A stretch of 64,000 nt of DNA from Rhizobium sp. RCAM05350 (GTDB taxonomy: Bacteria; Pseudomonadota; Alphaproteobacteria; Rhizobiales; Rhizobiaceae), in contig CP087975.1 in assembly GCA_024426085.1 (NCBI GenBank), forward strand, positions 186,001-250,000, given 5' to 3'. Each line of letters starts with the position of its first letter. Position 1 is the stretch's first letter. A program made the position numbers and the translations under genes. Positions 41,327 to 52,113 of the stretch are shown piece by piece. Under the pieces are notes generated by a model. That model was not told the origin of the DNA. It searched no databases and saw nothing but the letters and a program-made list of their open reading frames with translations.

Positions 41327-41691
41327 AGACGCCGGACCGCACCGCCTCGAGATAGGCCAGCACCTTGTCCGATTTGCCTTCGCTCACCAGATCATAGGCG
41401 GTCTTGCCCGCCCAGCCGGGGATCGGCTGATGCTTGAACCAGATGGTCGCACGGTTCTCGTCGCCGGCCATTTCGCTGGCCATGGCAAGGATGCGCACGA
41501 CGTGGCTCAGCGCATGATCCACCTTGCGCGCACCGGATTTGGCCGTCAGCGTATTGCAGGGCAACGCCGATCAGCCGGGCAAGCTCCGACAAGGTAACGC
41601 CGAGCTGCTTGGAGACCCGCTCAGCCGAAAGGAACGGCGATTGGCCGTCACCGAACCGGCTTGCCGTCATATCGAAGCTCAAAGCTGTCAT
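41319..41691 (-). CDS. Xre-type antitoxin of the RES-Xre pair (frame broken)
   Basis: About 124 residues: helix-turn-helix region ERVSKQLGVTLSELARLIGVAL, then, after an extra C near 41556, the DUF2384 toxin-binding domain (ALSHVVRILAMASEMAGD, ATIWFKHQPIPGWAGKTAYDLV). The C-terminal end blocks the toxin active site in known pairs. ATG 41691 follows TAGGAAGTGTC. It overlaps the toxin by 8 bases and is probably autoregulated. Confidence 0.8.
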
Positions 41692-41768
41692 GACACTTCC
41701 TAACACATCTTGATAAGTCTGACATCAAAATATGCTCAAACCATGCGCATTTCAAGCGCAACTCGTGA

Positions 41769-42559
41769 TTAAACTGGTTTGCGCCACCAGGGCTCCCGCT
41801 TTTCCAGAAAGGCCGAAATCCCTTCCCGTGCCTCGTCCGTTTCCCAGACATCGGCCAGACGCTCGATCGTCGCCTCTATGACATCATCGGTGATCGGCAT
41901 GCCCAGCGACCGCGCCAACGCCTTGGATTGGCCGACAGCCCCAGGCGCGACCTGCAAATAGGGCGCAATTTCAGCTTCAACAGCAGCATCGAGGTCACCT
42001 GATGACACGACGCGTCAAAAGGCCTGCGGCCTGCGCATCCCGCGCATCAAAAATCCTGCCGGACATGAACAAGGGCCGTGCCTGCCCTTCGCCGATCCGC
42101 GACCACCACATAGGGGCTGATGGTCGCCGGAATCAGTCCGAGCCGGGTCTCCGTCAGTCCGAACTTGGCGGTATCGGCGGCAACGGCCACGTCGGCGACG
42201 CACAAAAGTCCGACGCCGCCGCCGAACCCGTTGCCCTGAACGCGGGCGATAACCGGCTTCTGCAGATCGTTCAGCGCCTTGAACATCAGCGCCAGCCGCT
42301 TGGCCTCCTTCATGCGCCCGGCCCGGTCCGCCTCGATCTGCGCCTTCATCCAGCCGAGATCGCCACCGGCACAGAAGCTTGCGCCCTCGGCCGCCAATAT
42401 GACGGCCCGAACGGCAGCATCTGCGCCCAGCAATCTTGCCACGGTGGTCAGTTCGCCGATCATCGTGCCGGACAGGGCATTGTGCTTGTCCGGCCGCGCC
42501 AAGGTCAGCCGGGCCACGCCTCGGCCGTCAACCTCGACGCGGATGGTCTCGTAGGTCAT
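41769..42559 (-). CDS. liuC: Methylglutaconyl-CoA hydratase (two frame breaks)
   Basis: Crotonase-fold enzyme of about 263 residues in leucine breakdown, hydrating 3-methylglutaconyl-CoA to HMG-CoA. Oxyanion loops: AAEGASFCAGGDLGWM and NGFGGGVGLLCVADVAVA; the Glu pair is near GLTETRLGLIPATISPYV. Breaks are near 42101 (extra G) and 42013 (extra C); restored, the C-terminus ends in KREPWWRKPV. The start overlaps the HMG-CoA lyase end (ATG 42559 and stop 42556). Context among mccA, mccB and ivd genes decides the substrate. Confidence 0.85.
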
Positions 42560-43435
42560 GTCGCACTCCTCAAACTGCGCGCAAACACCGATGCCGCCTC
42601 CAGCGCGTCTTCATCAAGGCCGGTGACAAATCCACGACCCTTTACATAGCGATCCACCAGCATCGTATCGACATTGCCCTTGGCTCCCGGCGCATAGGGG
42701 CAGCCGCCGAGACCGCCAACCGACGCATCAGAACACCCGAATGCCACGATCGAGCGCCACGCCGATATTATCGAGCGCCCGGCCCGAGGTGTCATGAAAA
42801 TGCCCGGCCAGCTTACCGGCAGGGATGTCCGCCAGCACCGCTGCCAGCATACGCTCCACCGCCTCCGGCGTGCCCCGGCCGATCGTATCGCCAAGGCTGA
42901 TTTCATAGCAGCCAAGCTTCAGCAACTGCGCCGCAACATCGGCTGCGCTTTGGGGCGCCACAGCCCCGTCATAGGGGCATTCCACCACGCAGCTGACATA
43001 ACCGCGCACCGCAATTCCCTCACGGCGCGCAGCCTCCGTTACCGGACGAAATCGCTCGATGCTTTCGGCGATCGAACAATTGATATTGTGCTGCGAAAAC
43101 CCTTCCGAGGCCGAAGCAAAGATCGCCACCTCATCAGCACCGGCCGCAAGGGCAGCCTCGAAACCCTTCATGTTGGGCGTCAGCACGGCGTAGCGCACCC
43201 CGGGACGGCGGGCGATCCCGGCCATAACCTCGGCTGCATCGGCCAGCTGCGGCACCCATTTCGGACTGACGAAACTCGTCACTTCGATCCGCTCGAAACC
43301 GCAGCCCGACAACATGTCGACCAGCCTGATCTTGTCCTGCGTGTCGATCAGCACCTTTTCGTTCTGAAGGCCATCACGCGGCGCCATCTCGACGATGGAA
43401 ACCCGCTTTGCTCCGTCCGTATCTATGGAAGACAT
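42556..43435 (-). CDS. liuE: Hydroxymethylglutaryl-CoA lyase (frame broken)
   Basis: TIM-barrel lyase of about 293 residues splitting HMG-CoA to acetyl-CoA and acetoacetate. N-terminal VEMAPRDGLQNEK with the catalytic Arg-Asp, GHFHDTSGRALDN metal ligands, and the signature GLGGCPYAPGAKGN with the active-site Cys. A T before GAT at 42728-42730 makes TGA and breaks the frame in front of that signature. The start overlaps the mccA stop (about 1 base). Confidence 0.9.
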
Positions 43436-45423
43436 CAGGCTTCCTCAGGCTTTAGCATCAGCAGGACAGTACCATCCGTCGTCTGATCGCCCTCGACGAC
43501 ATAAAGGCTCTCGACGACACCGTCGCGGCTGGCCGAAAGCGTCAGTTCCATCTTCATCGCTTCCATGACGATCAGCGCATCACCCTTCGAAACAGTATCT
43601 CCCTGCCTTACGCGCACCAGCTTGATCAACCCCGGCATCGGCGCGGTCAGGCGGTCGCTTCCCGCGGCACTTTCCGCTTCGCCATCCAGCGCATCGGGGA
43701 CATGAAAGTCGAAAGCCCGGCCATCGACGAGAAGCGTAAAGCCCTTCGCAATCTCAAGCCGTTGCAACCGGCTCTGCCGGCCGTCAGCCTCGACAAGGCA
43801 ACCGCCGTCGAACCGGCCGGAAATCCGGACCGGAATGACCCGGTTGCTGCCATGGACGGCAAACAGGTCGAGACCGCGCGCCGCCACACGCAGGACATGG
43901 CGTTCGCCGGCATGATCCAGCGTCACCGTGCGCGTTGCCTGCCCCCAGACCTGCCAATGGCCGAGCGACCGCCAGGGATCGCCGGCAGGCGGGGTCTGCA
44001 GGGTTCCGAGCGACAGCACGGCTGCCAGCGCCAGCGCCGTTTCATCCGGCGCATTGGCCACCGTCAGCGCCTCGACCTCCCGGTCGATCAGCCCGGTATC
44101 GGGATGCCCCGCGACGAAATCGGCTTGGCGGCTCAAACGCGCGAGAAAATCGAGATTGTTGGCGACGCCGCCGATATGGCTATATTCCAGGGCCGATGCC
44201 AGCCGCGCCAGTGCCGCCGCCCGCGTCGGCCCGTGGACGATCAGCTTGGCAATCATCGGATCGTAGAACGGGCTGATCCGGTCGCCGAGACGTACGCCTG
44301 CATCGACCCGCACCCCGTCCGCCGGAAAGCTGACATGCGACAGCGTGCCGGTCGATGGCAAAAAGCCCCGTGCCGGATCCTCGGCATAGACCCGCGCCTC
44401 GAATGCCCAGCCGTCGATCGACAGTTCCGATTGCTTCAAGGGCAGCGGCTCGCCATTCGCCACCCGCAATTGCCATTCGACGAGGTCGATGCCGGTGATT
44501 GCCTCCGTCACTGGATGCTCGACCTGCAGTCGCGTGTTCATTTCCATGAAGAAGAACCGGTCGGGCCAGAGCCCGTCGGAGACATCGGCGATGAACTCCA
44601 CCGTGCCGGCACCACAATAATCGATGGCGCGCGCCGCCTGCACGGCTGCCTCGCCCATGGCCCGGCGCATTTCCGCCGTCATGCCCGGTGCCGGCGCTTC
44701 CTCGATGACCTTCTGGTGGCGCCGCTGCAGCGAGCAATCCCGCTCGAACAGATGCACGGCATTGCCATGCCGATCGCCAAACACCTGGATTTCGATATGG
44801 CGTGGCTTCGTCAGGTATTTTTCGATCAGCACCGCACCGTCGCCGAAGGCTGCTTCCGCCTCCCGCCGCGCCGCCTCAAGCGAAGCGCCAAAGTCCTCGG
44901 CGCGGTCGACGCGGCGCATACCCTTGCCGCCACCACCGGCCCGCGCCTTGATCAGCACCGGAAAACCGATGACCCCGGCCTGCTCGGCCAGAAACACGGC
45001 ATCCTGGTTTTCACCGTGATAGCCCGGAACCACCGGCACCCCGGATTGCTCCATCAGCGCCTTTGCCGCGTCCTTCAGGCCCATGGCGCGAATGGCGGCT
45101 GCCGAAGGCCCGATGAAGGCCATGCCCGCCGCCTCGACGGCCTCGGCAAAATCGGCATTTTCCGACAGGAACCCGTAGCCGGGGTGGATTGCCTGCGCGC
45201 CCGAGCGCTCGGCCGCGGCGATGATGCGCCCGGCGTTCAGGTAGCTCTCGCTTGCCGCCGCCGTACCAATGCGAAAGGCCTCGTCCGCCAGTTCGACATG
45301 CAGCGCGCCAGCATCCGCATCGGAAAAGACCGCGACCGTGCGAATGCCGAGACGCCGCGCCGTGCGGACGATCCGGCAGGCGATTTCACCCCGATTGGCA
45401 ACGAGTATCTTTGAAAACATCAA
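43435..45423 (-). CDS. liuD: 3-methylcrotonyl-CoA carboxylase, biotin-carrying alpha subunit
   Basis: 662 residues, intact. Biotin carboxylase domain with ATP-grasp Gly-rich loop KARAGGGGKGMR, FMEMNTRLQVEHPVTE, and the biotinyl domain at the C-terminus with VMEAMKMEL (Lys is the biotin site). It carboxylates 3-methylcrotonyl-CoA together with the beta subunit at 45832-47440. The long unbroken frame shows that frame breaks are not evenly spread. Confidence 0.92.
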   Translation of the reverse strand: MMFSKILVANRGEIACRIVRTARRLGIRTVAVFSDADAGALHVELADEAFRIGTAAASESYLNAGRIIAAAERSGAQAIHPGYGFLSENADFAEAVEAAGMAFIGPSAAAIRAMGLKDAAKALMEQSGVPVVPGYHGENQDAVFLAEQAGVIGFPVLIKARAGGGGKGMRRVDRAEDFGASLEAARREAEAAFGDGAVLIEKYLTKPRHIEIQVFGDRHGNAVHLFERDCSLQRRHQKVIEEAPAPGMTAEMRRAMGEAAVQAARAIDYCGAGTVEFIADVSDGLWPDRFFFMEMNTRLQVEHPVTEAITGIDLVEWQLRVANGEPLPLKQSELSIDGWAFEARVYAEDPARGFLPSTGTLSHVSFPADGVRVDAGVRLGDRISPFYDPMIAKLIVHGPTRAAALARLASALEYSHIGGVANNLDFLARLSRQADFVAGHPDTGLIDREVEALTVANAPDETALALAAVLSLGTLQTPPAGDPWRSLGHWQVWGQATRTVTLDHAGERHVLRVAARGLDLFAVHGSNRVIPVRISGRFDGGCLVEADGRQSRLQRLEIAKGFTLLVDGRAFDFHVPDALDGEAESAAGSDRLTAPMPGLIKLVRVRQGDTVSKGDALIVMEAMKMELTLSASRDGVVESLYVVEGDQTTDGTVLLMLKPEEA

Positions 45424-45434
45424 TCTATCCCGGC

Positions 45435-45820
45435 CTATTGCGCAGCGACGACTTCGACTTCAAGCAGCCAGGCCCCGTCAAAAATGCCGGCGATCACAAC
45501 TGTCATCGCCGGCGCCAGGCTTCCCAGATATTCGCTGCGGATTTCCCCGATTGGCCATGGTGTGATGCCGGTCGGCGAGATAGGTCGTCACCTTGACGAT
45601 ATCCGCCTTGGTCATCCCCGCAGCCTTCAACTGCGCATCGACATTCAGCCAGACCTGTCGTGCCTGCGCTTCGAACCCGGCAGGCAAGGTATCGTCGGAC
45701 GCGGTCGGAACCTGGCCGCTGACGAAGAGCAGGCGTTGGAAATCCTCAAGCCGGACGGCCTGCAGAATAACCGCCGCGCGGTTGAGGGGCGTTCTTGGCA
45801 TTGAAAGCATCACGTTTCAT
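45435..45820 (-). CDS. RidA/YjgF-family protein (two frame breaks)
   Basis: About 128 residues. From ATG 45820 (GAGGAGAAAGACC upstream) the first frame gives NAKNAPQPRGGYS; after an extra G near 45762 it reads QAVRLEDFQRLLFVSGQVP, and after another near 45547 it ends EYLGSLAPAMTVVIAG and then VVAAQ. These are RidA landmarks (GxYSQA, FxSGQxP). RidA proteins deaminate reactive enamine/imine intermediates. Its place between the two carboxylase subunit genes suggests protection or a side reaction in branched-chain amino acid breakdown. Confidence 0.8.
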
Positions 45821-45831
45821 GGTCTTTCTCC

Positions 45832-47440
45832 TCACATCCTGAACAGGCCAAAACGGGTATCGTCGATCGGCGCGTTGAGCGCAGCCGAAAGGGAAAGCGC
45901 CAGCACGTCGCGGCTCTTGCGCGGATCGATGATGCCGTCGTCCCACAGTCGAGCCGAGGCATAGAGCGGGTGGCTCTGGGTCTCGAAAAGATTTAGCACC
46001 GGCTGCTTGAACTTCGCCTCGTCCTCCTCTGTCCAAGGGGTGCCCGCCCGCTTCAGGGCATCGCCGCGCACCGTTGCCAGCACGCCCGCCGCCTGTTCGC
46101 CACCCATCACCGAAATCCGGCTGTTCGGCCAGGTCCAGAGGAAGCGGGGCGAAAAGGCCCGGCCGCCCATGCCGTAATTGCCTGCGCCAAACGAGCCGCC
46201 GACCAGCATCGTGATCTTCGGCACCTTGGTCGTTGCCACCGCCGTCACCAGCTTGGCGCCGTGCTTGGCAATGCCCTCGGTCTCGTATTTCCGCCCGACC
46301 ATGAAGCCGGTGATGTTCTGCAGGAAGATCAGCGGGATCTTCCGCTGCGAGCAGAGCTCGACGAAATGCGTGCCCTTCAGCGCCGATTCCGAAAACAACA
46401 CGCCGTTATTGGCGATGATGCCAACCGGAATTCCGTGGATGTGCGCAAAGCCGCAGACCAGCGTCGTCCCGTAGCGCGCCTTGAACTCGTCCAGCCGCGA
46501 GCCATCGACGATCCGGGCGATCACCTCGCGAATATCGTACGGCGTGCGCAGGTCCAGAGGCACGACACCGGCAATATCATCGGGGTCGTAGGCCGGCTCT
46601 TCCGGCGCCTGCCGCTCGACGGTGGTTATCGACGGCCGGTTCAGGTTGGCGACCGCGCGGCGCGCCAGTGCCAGCGCATGCGCATCGTCACGCGCCAGAT
46701 GATCGGCAACACCGGAAAGCCGCGTATGAACGTCGCCACCTCCGAGATCCTCGGACGAGACGATCTCCCCAGTCGCGGCACGGACGAGTGGTGGTCCGGC
46801 GAGGAAGATCGTACCCTGCTTTTCGACGATGATCGCCTCGTCCGACATCGCCGGCACATAGGCGCCGCCCGCCGTGCAGGAGCCCATCACCACCGCGATC
46901 TGCGGAATGCCGGCCGCCGACATATTGGCCTGATTGTAGAAGATGCGGCCGAAATGATCGCGGTCGGGAAACACCTCGTCCTGGTTCGGCAGGTTGGCGC
47001 CGCCGGAATCGACCAGATAAATGCACGGCAGATTGTTCTCCGCCGCGATTTCCTGCGCCCTGCAAGTGCTTCTTCACCGTCATCGGATAGTAGGTGCCGC
47101 CTTTGACCGTCGCATCGTTGCAGACGATCATGCAGTCATGGCCGGAAACGCGGCCGATCCCGGTGATCAGACCCGCCGCCGCCGCATCGCCATTGTAAAG
47201 CCCGTGCGCCGCCGTCATGCCGACTTCCAGAAACGGCGTCGCCACGTCGATCAGTTGCGCAACCCGTTCGCGCGGCAGCATCTTGCCGCGGCTGACATGG
47301 CGCTCGCGTGCCACCTCGCCGCCGCCGCCAGCAGCCAGCGCCGCGGCTTCCTCAACAACACGCATCGCCTCCGCCATCGCCGCGCTATTGGCGCGGAAGG
47401 CTTCCGAGGACGTGGTAATTTGCGATTTCAGAACGGCCAT
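45832..47440 (-). CDS. liuB: 3-methylcrotonyl-CoA carboxylase, beta subunit (frame broken)
   Basis: Carboxyltransferase of about 536 residues. N-terminal part includes DCMIVCNDATVKGGTYYP (acyl-CoA domain); the second half includes GSCTAGGAYVPAMSDE and GGSFGAGNYGMGGRAFSPRF (oxyanion and CoA-binding loops). An extra G near 47059 breaks the frame at KKHLQ / AQEIAAENNLPC. Works with the biotin subunit LiuD. Confidence 0.9.
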
Positions 47441-47484
47441 TCATCCCCCCAACCAAACACCCTGCAGAGTTTCACCCGTCGCGC

Positions 47485-48647
47485 TCAAGCCGTCTCGCCA
47501 AAAAGCTCCCGTCCAATCAGCATACGCCGTATTTCCGACGTCCCGGCGCCAATCTCGTACAGTTTCGCGTCCCTGAGCAGCCGGCCGGCCGGATAGTCGT
47601 TGGTATAGCCATTACCACCCAGCACCTGGATGGTTTCCAGCGCCAGCGCCGTTGCCCGTTCCGCCGCGTAGAGAATGCAACCGGCCGCATCCTTGCGCGT
47701 CGTCTCACCACGATCGCAGGCGGCCGCCACAGCATAGACATAGGCGCGCGCCGCGTTCAGCGTCACATACATGTCGGCGATCTTGCCCTGCATCAGCTGG
47801 AACTCTCCGATCGGCTGACCGAACTGCTTTCGCTCATGCAGATAGGGGACTGCGACGTCGAGGCAAGCCGCCATGATCCCGAGCGGCCCGGCGGATAGCA
47901 CGACGCGCTCATAGTCGAGCCCCGACATCAGGATGCGCACGCCGCCGCCGACACTGCCAAGCACGTTCTCCTCAGGCACTTCGCAATCGCTGAAGATCAG
48001 TTCGCAGGTGTTAGAGCCGCGCATGCCGAGCTTGTCGAGCTTCTGGCCGGTCGAAAATCCGGCAAAACCCTTTTCGACCAGAAACGCGGTAATGCCGCGC
48101 GGTCCGGCCTCGGGATCGGTCTTGGCATAGACGACCAGAACATCGGCATCCGGGCCGTTGGTGATCCACATCTTGTTGCCGTTGAGCACATAATGACCGT
48201 CGCGCTTGTCAGCGCGCAGCTTCATCGACACGACATCGGAGCCGGCCCCCGGCTCGGACATTGCCAGCGCCCGACATGTTCGCCGGAAATCAGCTTCGGC
48301 AGATACCGGGCCTTCTGGGTATCGGAGCCGTTGCGGTTGATCTGGTTGACGCAGAGATTGGAATGGGCACCATAGCTCAGGGCCACCGAGGCCGACGCCC
48401 GGCTGACCTCCTCCATCGCTACGCAATGGGCGAGATAACCAAGGCCGATACCGCCGTATTCCTCGCCCGCCGTAATCCCGAGCAGGCCGAGATCGCCCAG
48501 CTCCCGCCAGAGCGGCATCGGAAAGCTGTTGTTCCGGTCGATATCGGCCGCCTGCGGCGCAATACGCTCGCTGGCAAACCGCTGCACGGTTTCGCGCAGA
48601 GCCTCGATCTCTTCGCCCAAGGCAAAATTCAAGCCGCCAGAATACAT
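47485..48647 (-). CDS. liuA: Isovaleryl-CoA dehydrogenase (frame broken)
   Basis: FAD enzyme of about 387 residues, first committed step of leucine breakdown after the branched-chain dehydrogenase. ATG 48647 follows GGAGGCCCG. FAD motifs AMSEPGAGSD (in the restored frame, break near 48271) and KMWITNGPDADV; C-terminal IQVLGGNGYTNDYPAGRLLRDAKLYEIGAGTSEI. First gene of the operon liuA-liuB-ridA-liuD-liuE-liuC. Confidence 0.9.
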
Positions 48648-49029
48648 CGGGCCTCCTCCCTGTCGGACCACGCTGCCTGAACGGAAGAAGAAGACACCAT
48701 CCCGATCAGCCCCGAAGGGCCGTCGCAGATATCTACACTCCTCCCGGCACAGCAGCCGCTGCAAAACGCCAGTGTTGCGGACTCCTCTCCGCCACACTGG
48801 TACCGATTTTCGAGACTAACACAGCCGCACAACAATTTCCGAACCAAGACAGGGGCTTGCACGCATGATTTGTAAAAAAACATCCGATCAAACCATTCGT
48901 TTGAGCTCGTAGTGGCCAAGGCGGGAGAGGCGATAGCGCTTATCCCATGCCGGAATGATCGCGATTGCCCTTGCGCAAAATGCCTGCAGTCGCCAAGACG
49001 GGCCGGGAACAATCGGCAACGGGTGGATC
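48648..49029. other. Intergenic region between liuA and flavoprotein gene
   Basis: About 380 bases holding the divergent promoters of liuA and the flavoprotein. A small perfect repeat TCAAAC-CATTC-GTTTGA at 48888-48904 may be an operator. No gene seen; the minus-strand frames here have no motifs. Confidence 0.45.
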
Positions 49030-50247
49030 ATGACGGCAAAACAGATCGCGATCATCGGCGGCGGACCGGCGGGCCTGATGGCGGCGGAGATGCTGTCGAT
49101 GTCCGGCCATGCGGTCACGGTCTATGAGGGCATGCCGACATTCGGCCGAAAATTCCTGCTCGCCGGCAAATCCGGCCTCAACATTACCCACTCGGAAGAC
49201 TACCAGCACTTCGCGACCCGTTTCGGCGCCGCATCTGACCGCCTGCGTACGGCGCTAGATGCTTTCACCCCCGACGACGTGAAGGCATGGGCGTCCGGCC
49301 TCGGCACGGAAACCTTCACCGGCACATCCGGCCGGGTGTTTCCAACCACGATGAAGGCTTCGCCGCTGCTGCTGCGCGCCTGGCTGAAGCGGCTGGAGGC
49401 GCAGGGTGTAAAGCTGATGACACGCCACCGCTGGACTGGCTTTGCCGATGCCGATCTCGTCTTCGAAACACCGAACGGAGCCCTAGCGATCCACAGCGAT
49501 GCGACGCTACTCACGCTTGGCGGCGCCAGCTGGCCGCGCCTGGGCGCCGACGGCAGCTGGATACCACTATTGAGAAATAAGGACGTCGAGATTACCGACC
49601 TCCAGCCCGCCAATTGCGGCTTCGATGTCGATTGGAGCGATGTCTTCAGGGACCGCTTTGCCGGCGCGCCGCTGAAATCCGTGACGACCACATCGGACGC
49701 CGGCACCTTCCCGGGCGAATTCGTCATCTCCCGCCACGGGATCGAAGGCAGCCTCGTCTACGCCCATTCGGCGGCGCTGCGGGACCGTCTGACGCAACAG
49801 GGTCACGCGACCCTGCTTGCCGATCTCGCTCCCAGCCGCAGCGTAGAGCGCCTCGAAAAAGACCTCGCGCGGCAGGACGGGAAAATCAGCCTCTCCAATC
49901 GCCTGCGCAAAGGCGCCGGCCTCGAAGGCGTCAAGGCCGCGCTAGTCCGGGAACTAGGTTCTCAAGCCATCCTCAACGACCCCGCCCAACTCGCAGGGCT
50001 GATCAAGGCGCTCCCCATCCCGGTTGCCCGCCCACGCCCCATCGCCGAAGCCATTTCCTCGGCCGGCGGCATCCGCTTCGATGCTCTTGACCAACACTAC
50101 ATGCTGAAATCCTTGCCCGGCGTCTTTGCAGCCGGAGAAATGCTGGACTGGGAAGCCCCGACGGGCGGGTACTTGCTCACGGCCTGCTTTGCCAGCGGAC
50201 GGGCCGCGGCAGCCGGGATCGATGAATGGCTGCTCAGCAGGGCTTAG
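49030..50247 (+). CDS. HI0933/BaiN-type FAD-dependent oxidoreductase
   Basis: About 405 residues, intact. N-terminal dinucleotide motif IAIIGGGPAGLMAAEML, then GRKFLLAGKSGLNITHSED, which is the HI0933-family signature. The C-terminal GDxx-like FAD loop is AAGEMLDWEAPTGGYLLTACFASGRAAA. ATG 49030 is chosen because the dinucleotide motif starts six residues later. Members lack a general assigned substrate; transcribed divergently from liuA but not clearly linked to it. Confidence 0.87.
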   Translation: MTAKQIAIIGGGPAGLMAAEMLSMSGHAVTVYEGMPTFGRKFLLAGKSGLNITHSEDYQHFATRFGAASDRLRTALDAFTPDDVKAWASGLGTETFTGTSGRVFPTTMKASPLLLRAWLKRLEAQGVKLMTRHRWTGFADADLVFETPNGALAIHSDATLLTLGGASWPRLGADGSWIPLLRNKDVEITDLQPANCGFDVDWSDVFRDRFAGAPLKSVTTTSDAGTFPGEFVISRHGIEGSLVYAHSAALRDRLTQQGHATLLADLAPSRSVERLEKDLARQDGKISLSNRLRKGAGLEGVKAALVRELGSQAILNDPAQLAGLIKALPIPVARPRPIAEAISSAGGIRFDALDQHYMLKSLPGVFAAGEMLDWEAPTGGYLLTACFASGRAAAAGIDEWLLSRA

Positions 50248-50259
50248 GCAGCACAGGTT

Positions 50260-50679
50260 TCAGTTCGAATGTTTCTTCTGGGTTATCGGCATCTGGTCGA
50301 TCAGCTCAAACAATGCAGTTGCCGGTACTACCTCGTCCGTGCGGAATTTGACCGCACCGTCCTTGCCGACCAACATCATCGCAAAGAACCCGTCGGTCAC
50401 ATCCAGATCGGATCGAATAGCGTAGCAATTGAGGTCGTATTCCGGTCCGAACAATGCCTTGACGTCATTGTGCCCAACCTCCAGCAGGATCACGTCGCGT
50501 TCGCGCAGCCCCTCGGCCTCGGCAAGCAGCAAACTCGCCTGACGCGAAGCATCGATGTGACTGTCATCGGGGAAAATGATCGCCACCCGGTAGCGCCATT
50601 CAAAGTCGGTCAAGCTCATCCCGCCCTGTTGCGGATCGATTTCAATACCGAATACTTCGGCTGCCAATGACTTCAGCAT
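50260..50679 (-). CDS. DUF4174-domain protein
   Basis: 139 residues, intact. The stretch RVAIIFPDDSHIDASRQ starts a thioredoxin-like DUF4174 domain, and VGKDGAVKFRTDEVVPATALFELIDQMP closes it, where the family compares to peroxiredoxin-type C-terminal halves without redox cysteines. Function unknown. The gene ends 13 bases from the convergent flavoprotein gene. Confidence 0.7.
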   Translation of the reverse strand: MLKSLAAEVFGIEIDPQQGGMSLTDFEWRYRVAIIFPDDSHIDASRQASLLLAEAEGLRERDVILLEVGHNDVKALFGPEYDLNCYAIRSDLDVTDGFFAMMLVGKDGAVKFRTDEVVPATALFELIDQMPITQKKHSN

Positions 50680-50782
50680 CGCCGTTGTCCTCTTGCGTTG
50701 AACCCTGAGAAGACAAACTGGCCATCAGGCATTTGGTTCCAGACTTTACGCACGGGGATGTCTGAATGCGGATGGCGTGGCG

Positions 50783-52069
50783 TTATTGAACGAGGATCGC
50801 CCGGAAATCATTGACATTGGTCCCCGTCGGACCCGGCGTGAAAATATCGCCAATCGCGTTGAACGCGGTCCACGCGTCGTTGCGGTCGAGCAGATCAGCC
50901 CCATCGAAACCGGCCTTGGCAAGCCGTGCAACACTCATTCCGTCGGCAAACGCCCCGGCATTGTCCTCCGACCCGTCGATGCCATCAGTATCGGCGGCAA
51001 GCGCTGATATCTCTTCGGCACCATCGATCCCGAGCGCCAGTGACAACAGGAATTCGCTGTTGCGTCCGCCCTTGCCCTTGCCCCTGATCGTCACAGTCGT
51101 TTCCCCGCCGGACAGAATGACAACTGGCTTGCTGAAAGGCCTGTTGCGAACGGCGACCTCGCGGGCAATCGCCGCGTGAACGCGCCCGACTTCACGAGCC
51201 TCACCCTCGATGGCATCGGACAGGATAACAGCCTCAACACCGGCGGCCCGCGCCTTCTCGGCCGCAGCCTCCAACGAAACCGCGGCAGAGGCGACAAGGC
51301 GGACGTCATTACGGCGAAACTCCCGGTCGGCCGGGCTGGGCGCTACCGATGCATCGCTGCGAATGAACGCCATCACCTTTTCCGGCAATTCCAGCCTGTA
51401 GCGTTCGATAAAGCGAAGCGCATCGTCACGCGTGCTCTTGTCCGGGATAGTCGGCCCCGAGGCTACCAGAGCCGGATCGTCGCCGGGAATATCCGAGACC
51501 ACCAGCGACACAACTCTTGCCGGCCATGCCGCCGCCGCGAGCCGCCCGCCCTTGATGCCGGAAACATGCTTGCGGATCGCATTCATCGCGCTGATCGGTG
51601 CGCCTGAAGCCAGAAGCGCCCGGTTGACGGCGATCTCGTGGTCCAGCGTCAGATCACCCACCGGCAACGGCAAAAGCGCCGAGCCGCCACCGCAGATCAG
51701 CGCCACCACCAGATCATCCTCGTCAAGGCCACTGACCTCGTCGAGCAACCGGCGCGACGCCTTCAATCCATTCTCGTCCGGCAGCGGATGCGATGCCTCC
51801 AGCACCTCGATCCGCTCACACCGCGCGCCATAGCCGTAGCGCGTGACAACAGCGCCCGAGAGCGGCCCGTCCCACAGGCGCTCGAACACCCGCGCCATCT
51901 GGGCTGCCCCCTTGCCGGCGCCGATCACCACCGTGCGGCCCTTTGGTTTTTCCGGCAGGTTGGCGGCGAGCACCTTTGCCGGATCGGCGGCAGCGACCGC
52001 CGCATGGAACAGCGTTTCCAGAAAGGCTTTCGGGTCGGTGATCACGGCCATGTCTTCATCCTCATTCAT
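50783..52069 (-). CDS. ttuD: Glycerate 2-kinase (TtuD/MOFRL family)
   Basis: 428 residues, intact. N-terminal DUF4147 domain with VIGAGKGAAQMARVFE and ALICGGGSALLPLP, C-terminal MOFRL domain with VILSGGETTVTIRGKGKGGRNSEFLLSLALGI. Converts D-glycerate to 2-phosphoglycerate. It follows glxR, hyi and gcl and completes the glyoxylate to glycerate to central metabolism route. Older annotation calls this family hydroxypyruvate reductase; the operon favours kinase. Confidence 0.85.
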   Translation of the reverse strand: MNEDEDMAVITDPKAFLETLFHAAVAAADPAKVLAANLPEKPKGRTVVIGAGKGAAQMARVFERLWDGPLSGAVVTRYGYGARCERIEVLEASHPLPDENGLKASRRLLDEVSGLDEDDLVVALICGGGSALLPLPVGDLTLDHEIAVNRALLASGAPISAMNAIRKHVSGIKGGRLAAAAWPARVVSLVVSDIPGDDPALVASGPTIPDKSTRDDALRFIERYRLELPEKVMAFIRSDASVAPSPADREFRRNDVRLVASAAVSLEAAAEKARAAGVEAVILSDAIEGEAREVGRVHAAIAREVAVRNRPFSKPVVILSGGETTVTIRGKGKGGRNSEFLLSLALGIDGAEEISALAADTDGIDGSEDNAGAFADGMSVARLAKAGFDGADLLDRNDAWTAFNAIGDIFTPGPTGTNVNDFRAILVQ

Positions 52070-52113
52070 GAAAAAACCGGGCGGCCCTCCTCCTGGCCGC
52101 CCGGTCCTTGTCG

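Noticed and set aside
43702..45414. 570-codon plus-strand frame opposite liuD
   Set aside because: Antisense shadow; liuD on the minus strand has all biotin carboxylase and biotinyl motifs.
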